Shown in pieces: positions 21,178 to 31,282 of a DNA stretch of 64,000 nucleotides (its first letter is position 1; each line of letters opens with the position of its first letter). Source of the stretch: Phytopseudomonas punonensis. GTDB lineage: Bacteria > Pseudomonadota > Gammaproteobacteria > Pseudomonadales > Pseudomonadaceae. The stretch spans positions 1-64,000 of the forward strand of contig NZ_FRBQ01000007.1 of the NCBI RefSeq assembly GCF_900142655.1. Reading direction: 5' to 3'. Both the position numbers and the translations under genes were made by a program. The notes beneath the pieces are model-generated. The model saw only the letters and a program-made list of their open reading frames with translations. It searched no databases and had not been told where the DNA came from.

Positions 21178-21324
21178 ACGACCGCCCCTTTTGTTATCGG
21201 CGATCCCCACAATCACCGTCCCTGAGCGTTCGACTGGCCAACACTCGGAATGACTCACAGAATGTTGCAACGCAGGTGTACAAAACCTCTTTGCATACAC
21301 CTTTTACTCATCTGGCAGCACGAC

Positions 21325-22110
21325 ATGCAATTGATCGATACCCACACCCACCTCGACTTTCCCGACTTCGACGCGGACCGGCAGGCCGTGCTCGCCAGGG
21401 CGCGCGAGCTCGGTGTCGAGAAACTGGTGGTATTGGGTGTCGAGCATGGCAACTGGCAGCGCGTGTGGGATCAGGTGCTGGCCCACGACGGGTTGTACGC
21501 CGCATTCGGCCTGCATCCGGTGTATCTGGCCGAGCACCAGGCGCAGGATGTGGAACGGCTGGAGCAATGGCTGCTCAGCCTTCAAGGTCACGGAAAGCTC
21601 TGCGCAGTCGGCGAATTCGGTCTGGATTACTACTTGCCGGAGCTGGATCGGCAACGTCAGCAGATGCTGTTCGAAGCACAGCTGGCGATAGCCGAGCGCA
21701 TCGACTTGCCAGTGCTGCTGCACGTTCGGCGCGCGCACGCCCAGGTGATTGCCACCCTGAAACGCTACAAGCTTCGCCGTGCCGGCGTTATCCATGCCTT
21801 CGCCGGCAGCTACGAGGAAGCGCGGGAATATATGAAGCTGGGATTCAAGCTGGGCCTGGGCGGCGCAGCCACCTGGCCCCAAGCAAGGCGCCTGCGCCAA
21901 GTGATTGCGCGGTTGCCGTTGGAGGCGGTGGTGCTAGAAACCGACTCACCGGACATGGCGCCAGCGATGCACCCACATGTGCGTAACAGTCCGGTTCATC
22001 TACCAGATATATGCCGCGAGCTGGCCACGCTTTTCGAGATAGCCCCCGAAGAACTGGCGTCCGCCAGCAGTCGCAATGCCAGCCAACTGTTCGGCTGGCA
22101 TTGCGACTAA
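21325..22110 (+). CDS. TatD-family metal-dependent hydrolase
   Basis: Putative deoxyribonuclease of the TatD amidohydrolase superfamily. The 261-residue TIM barrel starts MQLIDTHTHLDFPDFDADR with the metal-binding HTHLDF motif. AVGEFGLDYY (conserved Glu) and LLHVRRAHAQV (His) follow, then AGVIHAFAGS (His) and VLETDSPDMAP near the end (catalytic Asp). The frame is open to 21250 but the ATG at 21325 restores the family N terminus. Followed by convergent ampE, 4 bp away. Confidence 0.92.
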   Translation: MQLIDTHTHLDFPDFDADRQAVLARARELGVEKLVVLGVEHGNWQRVWDQVLAHDGLYAAFGLHPVYLAEHQAQDVERLEQWLLSLQGHGKLCAVGEFGLDYYLPELDRQRQQMLFEAQLAIAERIDLPVLLHVRRAHAQVIATLKRYKLRRAGVIHAFAGSYEEAREYMKLGFKLGLGGAATWPQARRLRQVIARLPLEAVVLETDSPDMAPAMHPHVRNSPVHLPDICRELATLFEIAPEELASASSRNASQLFGWHCD

Positions 22111-22114
22111 GCGC

Positions 22115-22951
22115 TTAAAACAGCAACGTCCACAGCGCTATGGCGGCGTACCAGAGAATGGCGGCACGCACCAACAGCTGCCACAGGCTATCTAAGGTCT
22201 TCACACCCGGCTCACCGGGCGTCGGCTCTGGCGTCTCTGCAGCGGCACGCGCCGCACCGGCAGCCAATTGCGCTGCCGAGATATCCCAGCTGAGCACCTC
22301 GTGCAGCAAAGCCCGGGTGACTGCAATGAAGTTGCCCACCAGCGCGAAGCTCGCCGCCAGCACGCGCACGGGTAGCCAGTCGAAGGCATGGCGCAATTGG
22401 CCGGCACGCTCACGCAGCGACTCGGACTGACCATGCTCGACCAGCAGCGCCAGCAGCCGATAGGCCAGCGCAGCAAGAGGCCCCAACAGCACGTACCAGA
22501 AGATCACCGCGAAGAAACTCTGGTACGCCTGCCAAACCATGTAGGTCTGCACACTCGGCAGCAAGGTCGCCTCACCTTCGGCCTGCACGCCGAGGTCGCG
22601 CTGCGCCACCAGATAAGCCGCCTCGCTATCGCCACGCCGCCAGCTATCACGGAATGGCCCCAGTGCAGCAAGCAGATCACCACGGCCCAGGCTGTAGATC
22701 ACCACCAGCAAATGCACAGGCAGCAGCAACCAGCCGTAAGCCAGCGGCGCCAGCAGCTTCAATACTAGAGCTAGCACCAGCAGCGGGACGCCGACCAGCA
22801 GCGCGATTGCCAGCCACGGCGAATCACTGGTCGTGCCGCCTCGCTCCATCCGCCACAGGGCTCGCAGCCAGGGCTCGTCCTGCTGGACACGCTGACGCCA
22901 GGAAGAGAACTTCTCGACCCAGAGCACCAGCAGCAACACCAGGAAACTCAT
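22115..22951 (-). CDS. ampE: Membrane protein AmpE
   Basis: Inner-membrane protein linked to beta-lactamase regulation. The 278 residues start MSFLVLLLVLWVEKFSSWRQRVQQDEPW, a conserved AmpE opening, and contain about four membrane segments (residues 1-14, 48-68, 70-88, 140-170) plus a C-terminal one (AAILWYAAIALWTLLF). The ATG overlaps the ampD stop by 4 bp, so expression is coupled. Confidence 0.92.
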   Translation of the reverse strand: MSFLVLLLVLWVEKFSSWRQRVQQDEPWLRALWRMERGGTTSDSPWLAIALLVGVPLLVLALVLKLLAPLAYGWLLLPVHLLVVIYSLGRGDLLAALGPFRDSWRRGDSEAAYLVAQRDLGVQAEGEATLLPSVQTYMVWQAYQSFFAVIFWYVLLGPLAALAYRLLALLVEHGQSESLRERAGQLRHAFDWLPVRVLAASFALVGNFIAVTRALLHEVLSWDISAAQLAAGAARAAAETPEPTPGEPGVKTLDSLWQLLVRAAILWYAAIALWTLLF

Positions 22952-23511
22952 GACGCCTCCTTATCTTTGATCAATGCAGAGCGCAGCCGCGCCCAATCGA
23001 ATGCCGGCCCCGGGTCGGTCTTGCGGCCCGGCGCAATATCGCTATGCCCACAAATGCGCTCGATGGTGACTGCCGGATAGGCCATCTGCAATGCTCGCGT
23101 CAGCTCGATGAGTGCAGCGTACTGCGCATCAGTGAACGGTAAATGATCCGTACCTTCGAGCTCTATGCCCAGCGAAAAATCGTTGCAGTTCTCTCGCCCC
23201 TTGAAACAGGACACACCGGCATGCCACGCCCGATCCAGGCACGACACGAACTGGAAAATACGGCCATCGCGCTCGATCAGAAAATGCGCGGAAACCGTCA
23301 TGCTGGCGATCCCCGCGAAATAAGGATGCGCATCGGCTTGCAGACAGTTGGTGAAGAACGCCTGCACCTGACCGGTGCCAAACTGGCCCGGAGGCAAGCT
23401 GATGTTATGAATGACCAACAGGGAAATCTCACCCTGCGGGCGCTCATTGAAGTTGGGCGAAGGACAGTGCTGAATGCCTTGATACCAGCCGTCTTCGAGC
23501 TGCTTGCGCAT
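22948..23511 (-). CDS. ampD: 1,6-anhydro-MurNAc-L-alanine amidase AmpD
   Basis: Cytoplasmic zinc amidase that removes peptide from anhydromuropeptides and thereby limits AmpR induction of beta-lactamase. The 187-residue protein has the zinc ligands of the amidase_2 family: LLVIHNISLPPG (first His), and ICGHSDIAPGRKTDPG near the C terminus (second His and Asp). It lacks a signal peptide, consistent with the cytoplasmic AmpD rather than AmpDh enzymes. Together with anmK and amgK/murU in this window it forms much of the recycling pathway. Confidence 0.94.
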   Translation of the reverse strand: MRKQLEDGWYQGIQHCPSPNFNERPQGEISLLVIHNISLPPGQFGTGQVQAFFTNCLQADAHPYFAGIASMTVSAHFLIERDGRIFQFVSCLDRAWHAGVSCFKGRENCNDFSLGIELEGTDHLPFTDAQYAALIELTRALQMAYPAVTIERICGHSDIAPGRKTDPGPAFDWARLRSALIKDKEAS

Positions 23512-23607
23512 AGGGGCTCCTCGAACGAGCGCACACTCTAGGGGCTGTTCAGCTTTCGGCGCAAGTCACCAGCACGGCGCGCGGCCTTTCACCACGACCC
23601 AGAACGA

Positions 23608-23631
23608 CTCACGGCCCTTGCGGGCCGTGAG
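23608..23631. terminator. Hairpin downstream of the DUF1631 gene
   Basis: A perfect 10-bp stem, CTCACGGCCC (23608-23617) and GGGCCGTGAG (23622-23631), with a four-base loop. It lies 26 bp past the stop of the minus-strand gene at 23657. No long T-run follows on the minus strand, so intrinsic termination is only probable. Confidence 0.55.
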
Positions 23632-23656
23632 GATTGGATCGAGAAGCGTAGCCGTA

Positions 23657-25960
23657 TCAGGCGCCCTTGAGGCGACGCAGATTACCGATCACCGACTCCA
23701 GGGCGCGGTCGAAGAGCAGCGCATCATCGAGCAGGCGAACTGCATTGCGACGGAATTCCAGAGCAAGCCCCACACGGGTTTTCTCGAGCACTTTCATACC
23801 GGTGCGGTTGACGAAAATGTACTTGCCGGTCGGCTTGATGATCGCTGCCAGCTTGCAACGCAGCTTGTGCTCCTCATCTTCCTGAAACTCGACCCAGCTC
23901 CCGACCCGCAGGGCGTCGACATGCAGCATTGCTTCGTCATCAAGGGCGATAACAGGCTCTTCTTCCTCGATCCGTGTTTGCCCCGGTGCCTCGAGAACGA
24001 TTTCTTCGACAACTTCTACCATCGCCGAAATGCTGCTGTCTTCCTCAAGCTGCAGATCAAGCAACGGCAGCTCGATTCCAACCGCGGACAACGCCGACCG
24101 CTGCACTTCGTCCGACTCAGTAGGCGCAGCACGCTCTACATCAGGTATCGCACGTTTGAAGCGCTGGAAAGCCTGGACATGAAGCGCTTCGAGCTGACTA
24201 AAAAATTCGCTGGTGGAGAACGGATCGAACGCGGCGCTAGCCATTCCTTCACGCAGAGCTTTGAGCAACCCGGGTACCAATTCCAGCAAGCGCAGACGCG
24301 CCTCGGGATTATCGTGGGGCTCAACACTCCAGATCAGCTCGTCCATGGTAGCGAGCGAACTCTGCCACTGCTCGGAATCGGTACCGTGCTTGAGGCAGGT
24401 CAGCATCATGACCTTGCTCCAGGCTTCACGCAGCAACCGCACCACTACTTCCGGCAAGGTCTTGCCGAGCAGACGTTCATTAAGCGCTTGTTCCACTTCA
24501 CGGCGGGCCATCTCGGCACGTGCGCTGCCTTCCTCAGCATCGCGAGTACGCTGCTCGAGCAGCTCGCTACGACGGCGCTCGTCGCCGGTGAAGGCCAGGA
24601 AGTCGGCGAGCAGCTCGGAGAAGATCGCCGGATCGTCAGTAAAATCGTTAAGCAGGCGCTGCACAACCTGTTCGATCTTCTGGTACAGGCTGTCACGCTG
24701 GCTGCTGTCGTGCTCGCCCCAACCAAGTGCGGCGGTGGCGATTTCATTGAGTAGGCGGCGCGCCGGGTGGCTACCTCGGCTGAAGAAGGTCTTGTCGAGA
24801 ACCGCAACCTTGAGCATTGGGATTTGTAGACGGGCGATCAGTGCCTTAAGCGAATCAGGCAGGCTGCGGTCGTCGAGAATGAACTCAAACAACATCGACA
24901 CCAGATTGATGACGTCTTCATCGACCTCGCCTACTACGCGAACACGACCGCTCTTGGCGCTGGCACGTGTAAGCAAGTGTTCGAGCTGGGAACGCAGATC
25001 GACATCCATCGGAGCCTGGATCGGAGCGCGCTGCTGCAGGTGAGAAAGCAGGCGCATCAAATCGTTGGTGGAAATCGGCATCGCATTGGCGGGAGCCTGG
25101 CGGCGCGGCGCCAAGCCGTCACGGGTCTGCGATAGCAGTTCCTGCAGCGCGCTGAACACCTCGCGGACATCGTCGTCGGCAAAACTGGTGGAGCGCTCGA
25201 AGCCGTCAACTTGTTCAGTGCGCTCACTACGTTCAGGTCGATTCGGGGTAGCGTTGCGACGCGGCACCACTGCTTTGAGCTCCGGCAGCACACCAGCCTC
25301 GACCAACACAGCGTTGGCATCGGCATAAAGCTGCTCAAGGCCGCTGAGCACGTACTTCTCGAACAGTTTGAGAATGATCAGTTTGACCTTGATCTCGACG
25401 CCAAGCCCGCTGCAGGACTCGAGGAACAGTTCGCTGAGCGAAACCGGCCCAAGGGGATTGGATTTGTCATCGAGCTTCTTGCTGACCACCGCATTGAGGC
25501 GCGTAGTCAGGTGCGTCAGCGCAACGTGATCACGGCTCAGCACCTTGGCAATCATGGAATCCAGGGCAACGGTTTCTTCGAGCTCGTCGTTTTGCACCAG
25601 CGACAGACTGTCGAACGAAACGGCATCGAGAGTCGGCGCTTTACCGACTACGTGCTGGTTGAGGCCGGCGAACGACTCGAAGACACGTTGCAAAAAGCCA
25701 CGCTCGATCCCTTTGCGCTTGAGGCGAAGGTCGCGCATGGCTTCGAAGAAGGCGTTCTGTTCAGCGTTGCTGGTGGCGCGATCGGCCATGTCGAAAAGCG
25801 TGTCGTCAGCATTGTCGAACAATGCCTGCAATGCTTGCTTGAGCTGGGTAGCGGCGCGGTCACGAACCTGAATGAGCGATGCAGGCAACCTGGAAGCTGC
25901 CGGATGGGCCGCCTCAGATACCATCTTGTTCAGATGCACTACGTTGGCATCGTTCTTCAT
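23657..25960 (-). CDS. DUF1631 family protein
   Basis: A 767-residue cytoplasmic protein of the DUF1631 family, often annotated only by domain. It starts MKNDANVVHLNKMV with GGAG nine bases upstream. The body is largely alpha-helical and charged, with likely coiled coils (RSELLEQRTRDAEEGSARAEMARREVEQALNERL). The C-terminal 80 residues form a small beta domain (LRVGSWVEFQEDEEHKLRCKLAAII, KYIFVNRTGMKVLEKT) reminiscent of PilZ, so a link to cyclic-di-GMP is possible but unproven. Gene order nadC-DUF1631-ampD-ampE is common in the genus. No transport or enzyme motif was seen. Confidence 0.8.
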   Translation of the reverse strand: MKNDANVVHLNKMVSEAAHPAASRLPASLIQVRDRAATQLKQALQALFDNADDTLFDMADRATSNAEQNAFFEAMRDLRLKRKGIERGFLQRVFESFAGLNQHVVGKAPTLDAVSFDSLSLVQNDELEETVALDSMIAKVLSRDHVALTHLTTRLNAVVSKKLDDKSNPLGPVSLSELFLESCSGLGVEIKVKLIILKLFEKYVLSGLEQLYADANAVLVEAGVLPELKAVVPRRNATPNRPERSERTEQVDGFERSTSFADDDVREVFSALQELLSQTRDGLAPRRQAPANAMPISTNDLMRLLSHLQQRAPIQAPMDVDLRSQLEHLLTRASAKSGRVRVVGEVDEDVINLVSMLFEFILDDRSLPDSLKALIARLQIPMLKVAVLDKTFFSRGSHPARRLLNEIATAALGWGEHDSSQRDSLYQKIEQVVQRLLNDFTDDPAIFSELLADFLAFTGDERRRSELLEQRTRDAEEGSARAEMARREVEQALNERLLGKTLPEVVVRLLREAWSKVMMLTCLKHGTDSEQWQSSLATMDELIWSVEPHDNPEARLRLLELVPGLLKALREGMASAAFDPFSTSEFFSQLEALHVQAFQRFKRAIPDVERAAPTESDEVQRSALSAVGIELPLLDLQLEEDSSISAMVEVVEEIVLEAPGQTRIEEEEPVIALDDEAMLHVDALRVGSWVEFQEDEEHKLRCKLAAIIKPTGKYIFVNRTGMKVLEKTRVGLALEFRRNAVRLLDDALLFDRALESVIGNLRRLKGA

Positions 25961-26252
25961 CAAGATCTCCTGCGCAGAGCGCTGGTGAAGCAAACTGAAA
26001 CAGGAATACGAGCACCGCTTCAACGTCAATGGTATGACGTCAATACTTCTGTATTAAAACATATCGGAATGCTGCTGGAGATGCCAAAGCAATTTCCTGC
26101 AGATATGAAATACATCACAGCCCATCGAGCAAGCTGTTCCCGGGACTGCAGATGTGACCGATCGTTACACCCAGGGTTCATTTTTACCCGATGAACGCAA
26201 CAGCAGCTGCCACTGCCTTTATAATCGCCGCCTCAGCCAATCGGAGGCTTGC

Positions 26253-27101
26253 ATGCCGAACCTACTGCTCACCGAACTCAGCGCCGAAGTCGAGGCCAAT
26301 GTCCGTCGCAGCCTGCGCGAAGACATTGGCAGCGGTGACATCACTGCTCAGCTGATTCCAGAATCGCGGCTGGCGCATGCTAGCGTGATCACCCGCGAGA
26401 GCGCGGTGATCTGCGGCACAGCCTGGGTAAATGAAGTGTTTCGCCAGCTTGACCCGCGTGTGGCCGTGCACTGGCAGGTAGAAGATGGTCAGCAGGCTGC
26501 GCCGAATCAGGCGCTGTTCCATCTGGAAGGCCCGGCGCGGGCTCTGCTCAGCGGTGAGCGCACGGCGCTGAATTTTCTGCAGACGCTGTCGGCCGTTGCC
26601 ACGCATTGCCAGCATTACGCTGCCTTGGTCGAAGGCACGGGCGTCAAGCTGCTCGACACCCGCAAGACGCTACCGGGCCTGCGCCTGGCGCAGAAGTATG
26701 CGGTCACCCAGGGCGGCTGCCACAACCATCGTATAGGGCTGTTCGACGCCTTCCTTATAAAGGAGAACCACATCGCGGCCTGCGGCGGCATTGCGGCGGC
26801 GGTTTCCGCTGCGCGCAGCATCGCACCAGGCAAGCCGGTTGAAGTGGAAGTCGAGAATCTGGACGAGCTGGAACAGGCACTGACGGCTGGCGCAGATATC
26901 GTCATGCTCGATGAGCTGTCGCTGGATGACATGCGCCGTGCGGTGACCATCACCGCCGGCCGCGCCAAACTTGAAGCATCGGGCGGCGTGAACGAAACCA
27001 CCCTGCGCGGCATTGCCGAGACCGGCGTGGACTACATCTCCATCGGCACGCTGACCAAAGACGTCAAGGCCGTGGATCTGTCGATGCGCCTGTCGCTGTA
27101 A
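26253..27101 (+). CDS. nadC: Quinolinate phosphoribosyltransferase
   Basis: Converts quinolinate and PRPP to nicotinate mononucleotide in NAD synthesis. The 282-residue protein starts [31 protein letters not shown] with a CGGAGG Shine-Dalgarno (26242-26247). Active-site motifs are present: [43 protein letters not shown], and [10 protein letters not shown] with the acidic residues. The upstream frame to 26154 is not family-like. A bidirectional terminator follows, shared with trpC. Confidence 0.95.
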   Translation: MPNLLLTELSAEVEANVRRSLREDIGSGDITAQLIPESRLAHASVITRESAVICGTAWVNEVFRQLDPRVAVHWQVEDGQQAAPNQALFHLEGPARALLSGERTALNFLQTLSAVATHCQHYAALVEGTGVKLLDTRKTLPGLRLAQKYAVTQGGCHNHRIGLFDAFLIKENHIAACGGIAAAVSAARSIAPGKPVEVEVENLDELEQALTAGADIVMLDELSLDDMRRAVTITAGRAKLEASGGVNETTLRGIAETGVDYISIGTLTKDVKAVDLSMRLSL

Positions 27102-27116
27102 TAATCCCGGTGAATG

Positions 27117-27144
27117 AAAACGGCGCCTCGAGGGCGCCGTTTTT
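27117..27144. terminator. Bidirectional terminator between nadC and trpC
   Basis: CGGCGCC (27121-27127) pairs with GGCGCCG (27133-27139), extended by AAAA before and TTTTT after. It can stop both converging transcripts. Confidence 0.87.
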
Positions 27145-27152
27145 CGTATCAG

Positions 27153-27985
27153 TCAGTCGACATCAGGGCTGCCGATGAACCGCTTACGCTCGGGGAAGAA
27201 CAACCGTCCAAGCTCAGCGCCCGGATTTTCCGCACGCATAAAGGCTTCGCCAACGAGGAAGGCGTACACCTCGCTGATTTCCATCAGCTCGACATCGGCG
27301 CGATTAAGGATGCCACTCTCGGTCACCACCATACGGTCGCGCGGAATGCGCGGCAGCAGATCCAGCGTGGTTTCCAGGCTCACCTCGAAGGTGTGCAGAT
27401 TGCGGTTGTTGACGCCAATCAGCGGCGTGTCCAGCACGTTAAGCGCACGTTCCAGCTCGTCACCGTCATGCACTTCGGCCAGCACGTCTAGATTGAACGC
27501 CTTGGCGGTGGCCGCCAACTCGGCCATCTGCGCATCGGTCAGTGCCGAAACGATCAGCAGCACGCAATCGGCGCCCAGTGCCCGCGACTCGACGATCTGG
27601 TACGGGTCGATCATGAAATCTTTGCGGATCACCGGCAGCGAGGAGGCGCTGCGCGCTTCCTGCAGGTAACGGTCGGCGCCCTGGAAAAAATCTATGTCGG
27701 TGAGGATCGACAGGCAGGTGGCGCCGCCATCCTGATAACTCTGGGCGATTTCCGCCGGCACAAAGTTCTCGCGAATCACGCCTTTGCTCGGCGAGGCCTT
27801 TTTGATCTCGGCGATCACCGCAGGTTGTTTGCTTTTGGCTCTCTCGATCAGCGCATTGGCGAAACTGCGTGGAGCGTCGGCGGCGCGGGCTTCACGCTCG
27901 ACTTCGGCGAGGCTGACCACGGCACGACGTGCTGCTACTTCTTCGGCCTTGCGGGCGAGGATTTTTTCCAGAACGGTGGGAATGC

Positions 27986-27989
<4 letters not shown>
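27153..27989 (-). CDS. trpC: Indole-3-glycerol phosphate synthase
   Basis: Forms indole-3-glycerol phosphate from CdRP in tryptophan synthesis. The 278-residue TIM barrel carries [29 protein letters not shown] (catalytic Lys), [27 protein letters not shown] and VTESGI. Its ATG overlaps the trpD stop by 4 bp (ATGA). Last gene of trpGDC. Confidence 0.96.
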
Positions 27990-29028
<1,039 letters not shown>

Positions 29029-29032
<4 letters not shown>

Positions 29033-29625
29033 GCGCGCACGCCTCCGGCCTGCTTGAGGAAGTTGGCGAACAGTTCGTGGCCCTGCTCGGTAAGGATCGA
29101 CTCGGGGTGAAACTGCACGCCCTCGACGTTCAGGGTCTTGTGGCGCAAGCCCATGATCTCGTCGACGGAGCCGTCTTCGTTGGCCGTCCAAGCTGTGACT
29201 TCCAGGCAATCCGGCAGCGTGTCGCGCTTGACCACCAGGGAGTGGTAGCGGGTCACGGTCAGTGGATTGTTGAGGCCGGCGAACACGCCTTTGTCCTCAT
29301 GGAACACCGGGCTGGTCTTGCCGTGCATCACCTGGCGGGCGCGCACCACGTCGCCGCCGTAGGCCTGGCCGATGCTCTGGTGACCGAGGCAAACGCCAAG
29401 AATCGGCAGCTTGCCGGCAAAATGCAGGATAGCCTCGATAGACACACCGGCTTCGGTCGGCGTGCATGGGCCTGGCGACACAACAATGCGCTCGGGCTGC
29501 AACGCCTCGATCTGCGCGATGGTCAGCTCGTCATTGCGGATAACGTGAACGTCGGCACCCAGCTCGCCCAGGTACTGCACCACGTTGTAGGTAAAGGAGT
29601 CGTAGTTGTCGATCATCAGCAGCAT
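29029..29625 (-). CDS. trpG: Anthranilate synthase glutamine amidotransferase subunit
   Basis: Supplies ammonia from glutamine to TrpE. The 198-residue class I amidotransferase has [19 protein letters not shown] (nucleophile Cys) and [14 protein letters not shown] (His/Glu). First gene of trpGDC, 147 bp after a 14-codon leader peptide with two Trp codons. trpE, its partner, lies 13.5 kb away with its own leader. Confidence 0.96.
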
Positions 29626-29772
29626 GTTTTAAACCTTTGATTTACTGCTCTTCAGCCAATCGCCCAGTTTTCGATGCCCCATTCGTACCCGCAGTTTTTC
29701 ATGCTGGGAGAATATCTATTCAGGGGTCGAGCAAGGCAGAGAGAATCGTCCGGCGTGACCGGATAGAAAAGA

Positions 29773-29817
29773 TCAGGCGCGCCAACGCCAGCGGGCGTGG
29801 GCTTTGATGAGGCGCAT
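29773..29817 (-). CDS. trp leader peptide of trpGDC
   Basis: A 14-codon open frame ending in a stop: MRLIKAHARWRWRA. It has two Trp codons flanked by Arg, the form of a tryptophan attenuation leader. The last seven residues are identical to those of the leader in front of trpE. It lies 147 bp before the trpG start. A small hairpin (TCCGG 29749-29753, CCGGA 29759-29763) follows, but no T-run, so the classic intrinsic attenuator is not obvious. Attenuation of both trpE and trpGDC has been reported in P. putida, which supports this call. Confidence 0.85.
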   Translation of the reverse strand: MRLIKAHARWRWRA

Positions 29818-29868
29818 CAGAAGGGTGCTGCTTGCGTTCACGGGGAAGTCTCGCGTTTATCTGCCCGC

Positions 29869-29897
29869 ACAGTAGCCCAGCAAGCTAGCGCGTGCAA
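29869..29897 (-). promoter_or_regulatory. Candidate trpGDC promoter
   Basis: On the minus strand TTGCAC (29892-29897), a 17-bp spacer and TACTGT (29869-29874) stand about 52 bp ahead of the leader ATG. The trpE leader has the same layout (TTGCCT, 17 bp, TACCTT), which is the main support. The wider 29626-30022 gap holds this promoter, the leader peptide and the upstream region of the histidine kinase gene; no other gene was seen in it. Confidence 0.5.
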
Positions 29898-30022
29898 TAT
29901 CACTCTGCCGGATCGGCTATCGGTCACCGTTAGTCGCGGCGCGACGGCGCAGTGCTGGCCTCACTGTAAAGTTCGATGAGCCACCTGAACCACTCCTGTA
30001 CTCTGCCTTTTTTGCAATCGGA

Positions 30023-31273
30023 ATGGCCGAAATGTCGACGATAAATTTTGGCCCCGACCTGCGCGCCGTCGCGAAGATCGAAGCGATTCCGATGATCTTG
30101 CGCATGGTCAAACAGGTGACAGGCATGCGTTTCGCAGCAGTGGCCCGGGTAACGGATAAACAGTGGGTCACTTGCGCGGTCGATGACTCGATAGCGTTCG
30201 GCCTCAAGCCGGGCGACGAGCTCGCGCTGGAGACCACCATCTGCAATGAGATCAGACAGCACCGCACGCCGGTGATCTTCGCTCACGCCAGCGAACATCC
30301 GCTGTTTTCCAGGCATCACACACCCAAGCTGTATGGCCTGGAGAGTTACGTATCGATTCCAATCGTAAGGGCCAATGGAGACTTTTTCGGAACACTCTGT
30401 GCGATCGACTCGGCACCAGCCAACCTCGATATACCAGTCATCACCGAAACGCTTACACTTTTCGCCCAATTGATTGCGGCGAACCTGGACATGCAGGCGT
30501 CCGTTGATGAGAGCCAGCAAGAGTTGGCGATGGAAAAGAAAACCGGGCATCTGCGCGAGCAGTTGATTGCGGTTCTCGGCCACGACCTACGAACGCCGTT
30601 GAGCGCGATCAGGATGGGCGCCGACATGCTGGAGTCCAAACTGATCGATCGTCCGGAGCGCCGACTCGCCACGGCAATCCAGAGCAGCGCCAAGCGCATG
30701 GGCTCGTTGATCGAAAATATCCTCGACTTTGCTCGCGGCCGCCTGGGCAGCGGCATTCCCGTAGAACCGCAGATCGTCGAAACCCTAGAGAGCGATTTGC
30801 AGCGCGTGATTGCCGAAATCGCTACGGCCCATCCGCTGGCGAGCATCGAGCAGTCGATCTCCGTTGCGCCGCTCAATCGCTGCGACCCGGTACGGCTGTG
30901 CCAGCTGCTGTCCAACCTGCTGGCAAATGCGGTAACCCACGGCGAGCGTGGTGGACTCATCAAGGTCAATATTAGCGTCGAGGCTTGCCACCTAGTGATT
31001 TCCGTCTGGAATCGCGGCGTGCCAATAGAACCCGAGCTGATGCCGAAACTGTTCCAGCCCTACACCCGCTCCGAGCAGGGGCAGCGAGAGGGGCTGGGTT
31101 TGGGGCTGTATATCGCAGCGGAAATCGTGCGCGGGCATAACGGCACAATTGGTGTGACCTCAAGCGAAGCGGACGGCACCTGTTTCACTGCCAGGCTGCC
31201 AACACTGACGGTGCCCGCTCAGCAAGCCACTCTTCTGCCGGAAACGCCGCCCGCGCCGGATAACCATCCATAG
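30023..31273 (+). CDS. Soluble GAF-domain sensor histidine kinase
   Basis: A 416-residue kinase with no membrane segment. An N-terminal GAF domain (about 15-165; GMRFAAVARVTDKQWVTCAVDDSIAFGL, LYGLESYVSIPIVRANGDFFGTLCAID) precedes a HisKA domain with the H-box VLGHDLRTPLSAI (His187) and a HATPase domain (LLSNLLANAVTHGE N-box, REGLGLGLYIAAEIVRGH G-box). No response regulator lies beside it, so it is an orphan kinase. An alternative ATG is nine bases further in. It sits between trpGDC and the phage lysis genes and may have come with either neighbour; its stop is 9 bp from the Rz stop. Confidence 0.85.
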   Translation: MAEMSTINFGPDLRAVAKIEAIPMILRMVKQVTGMRFAAVARVTDKQWVTCAVDDSIAFGLKPGDELALETTICNEIRQHRTPVIFAHASEHPLFSRHHTPKLYGLESYVSIPIVRANGDFFGTLCAIDSAPANLDIPVITETLTLFAQLIAANLDMQASVDESQQELAMEKKTGHLREQLIAVLGHDLRTPLSAIRMGADMLESKLIDRPERRLATAIQSSAKRMGSLIENILDFARGRLGSGIPVEPQIVETLESDLQRVIAEIATAHPLASIEQSISVAPLNRCDPVRLCQLLSNLLANAVTHGERGGLIKVNISVEACHLVISVWNRGVPIEPELMPKLFQPYTRSEQGQREGLGLGLYIAAEIVRGHNGTIGVTSSEADGTCFTARLPTLTVPAQQATLLPETPPAPDNHP

Positions 31274-31282
31274 ACGACACCG

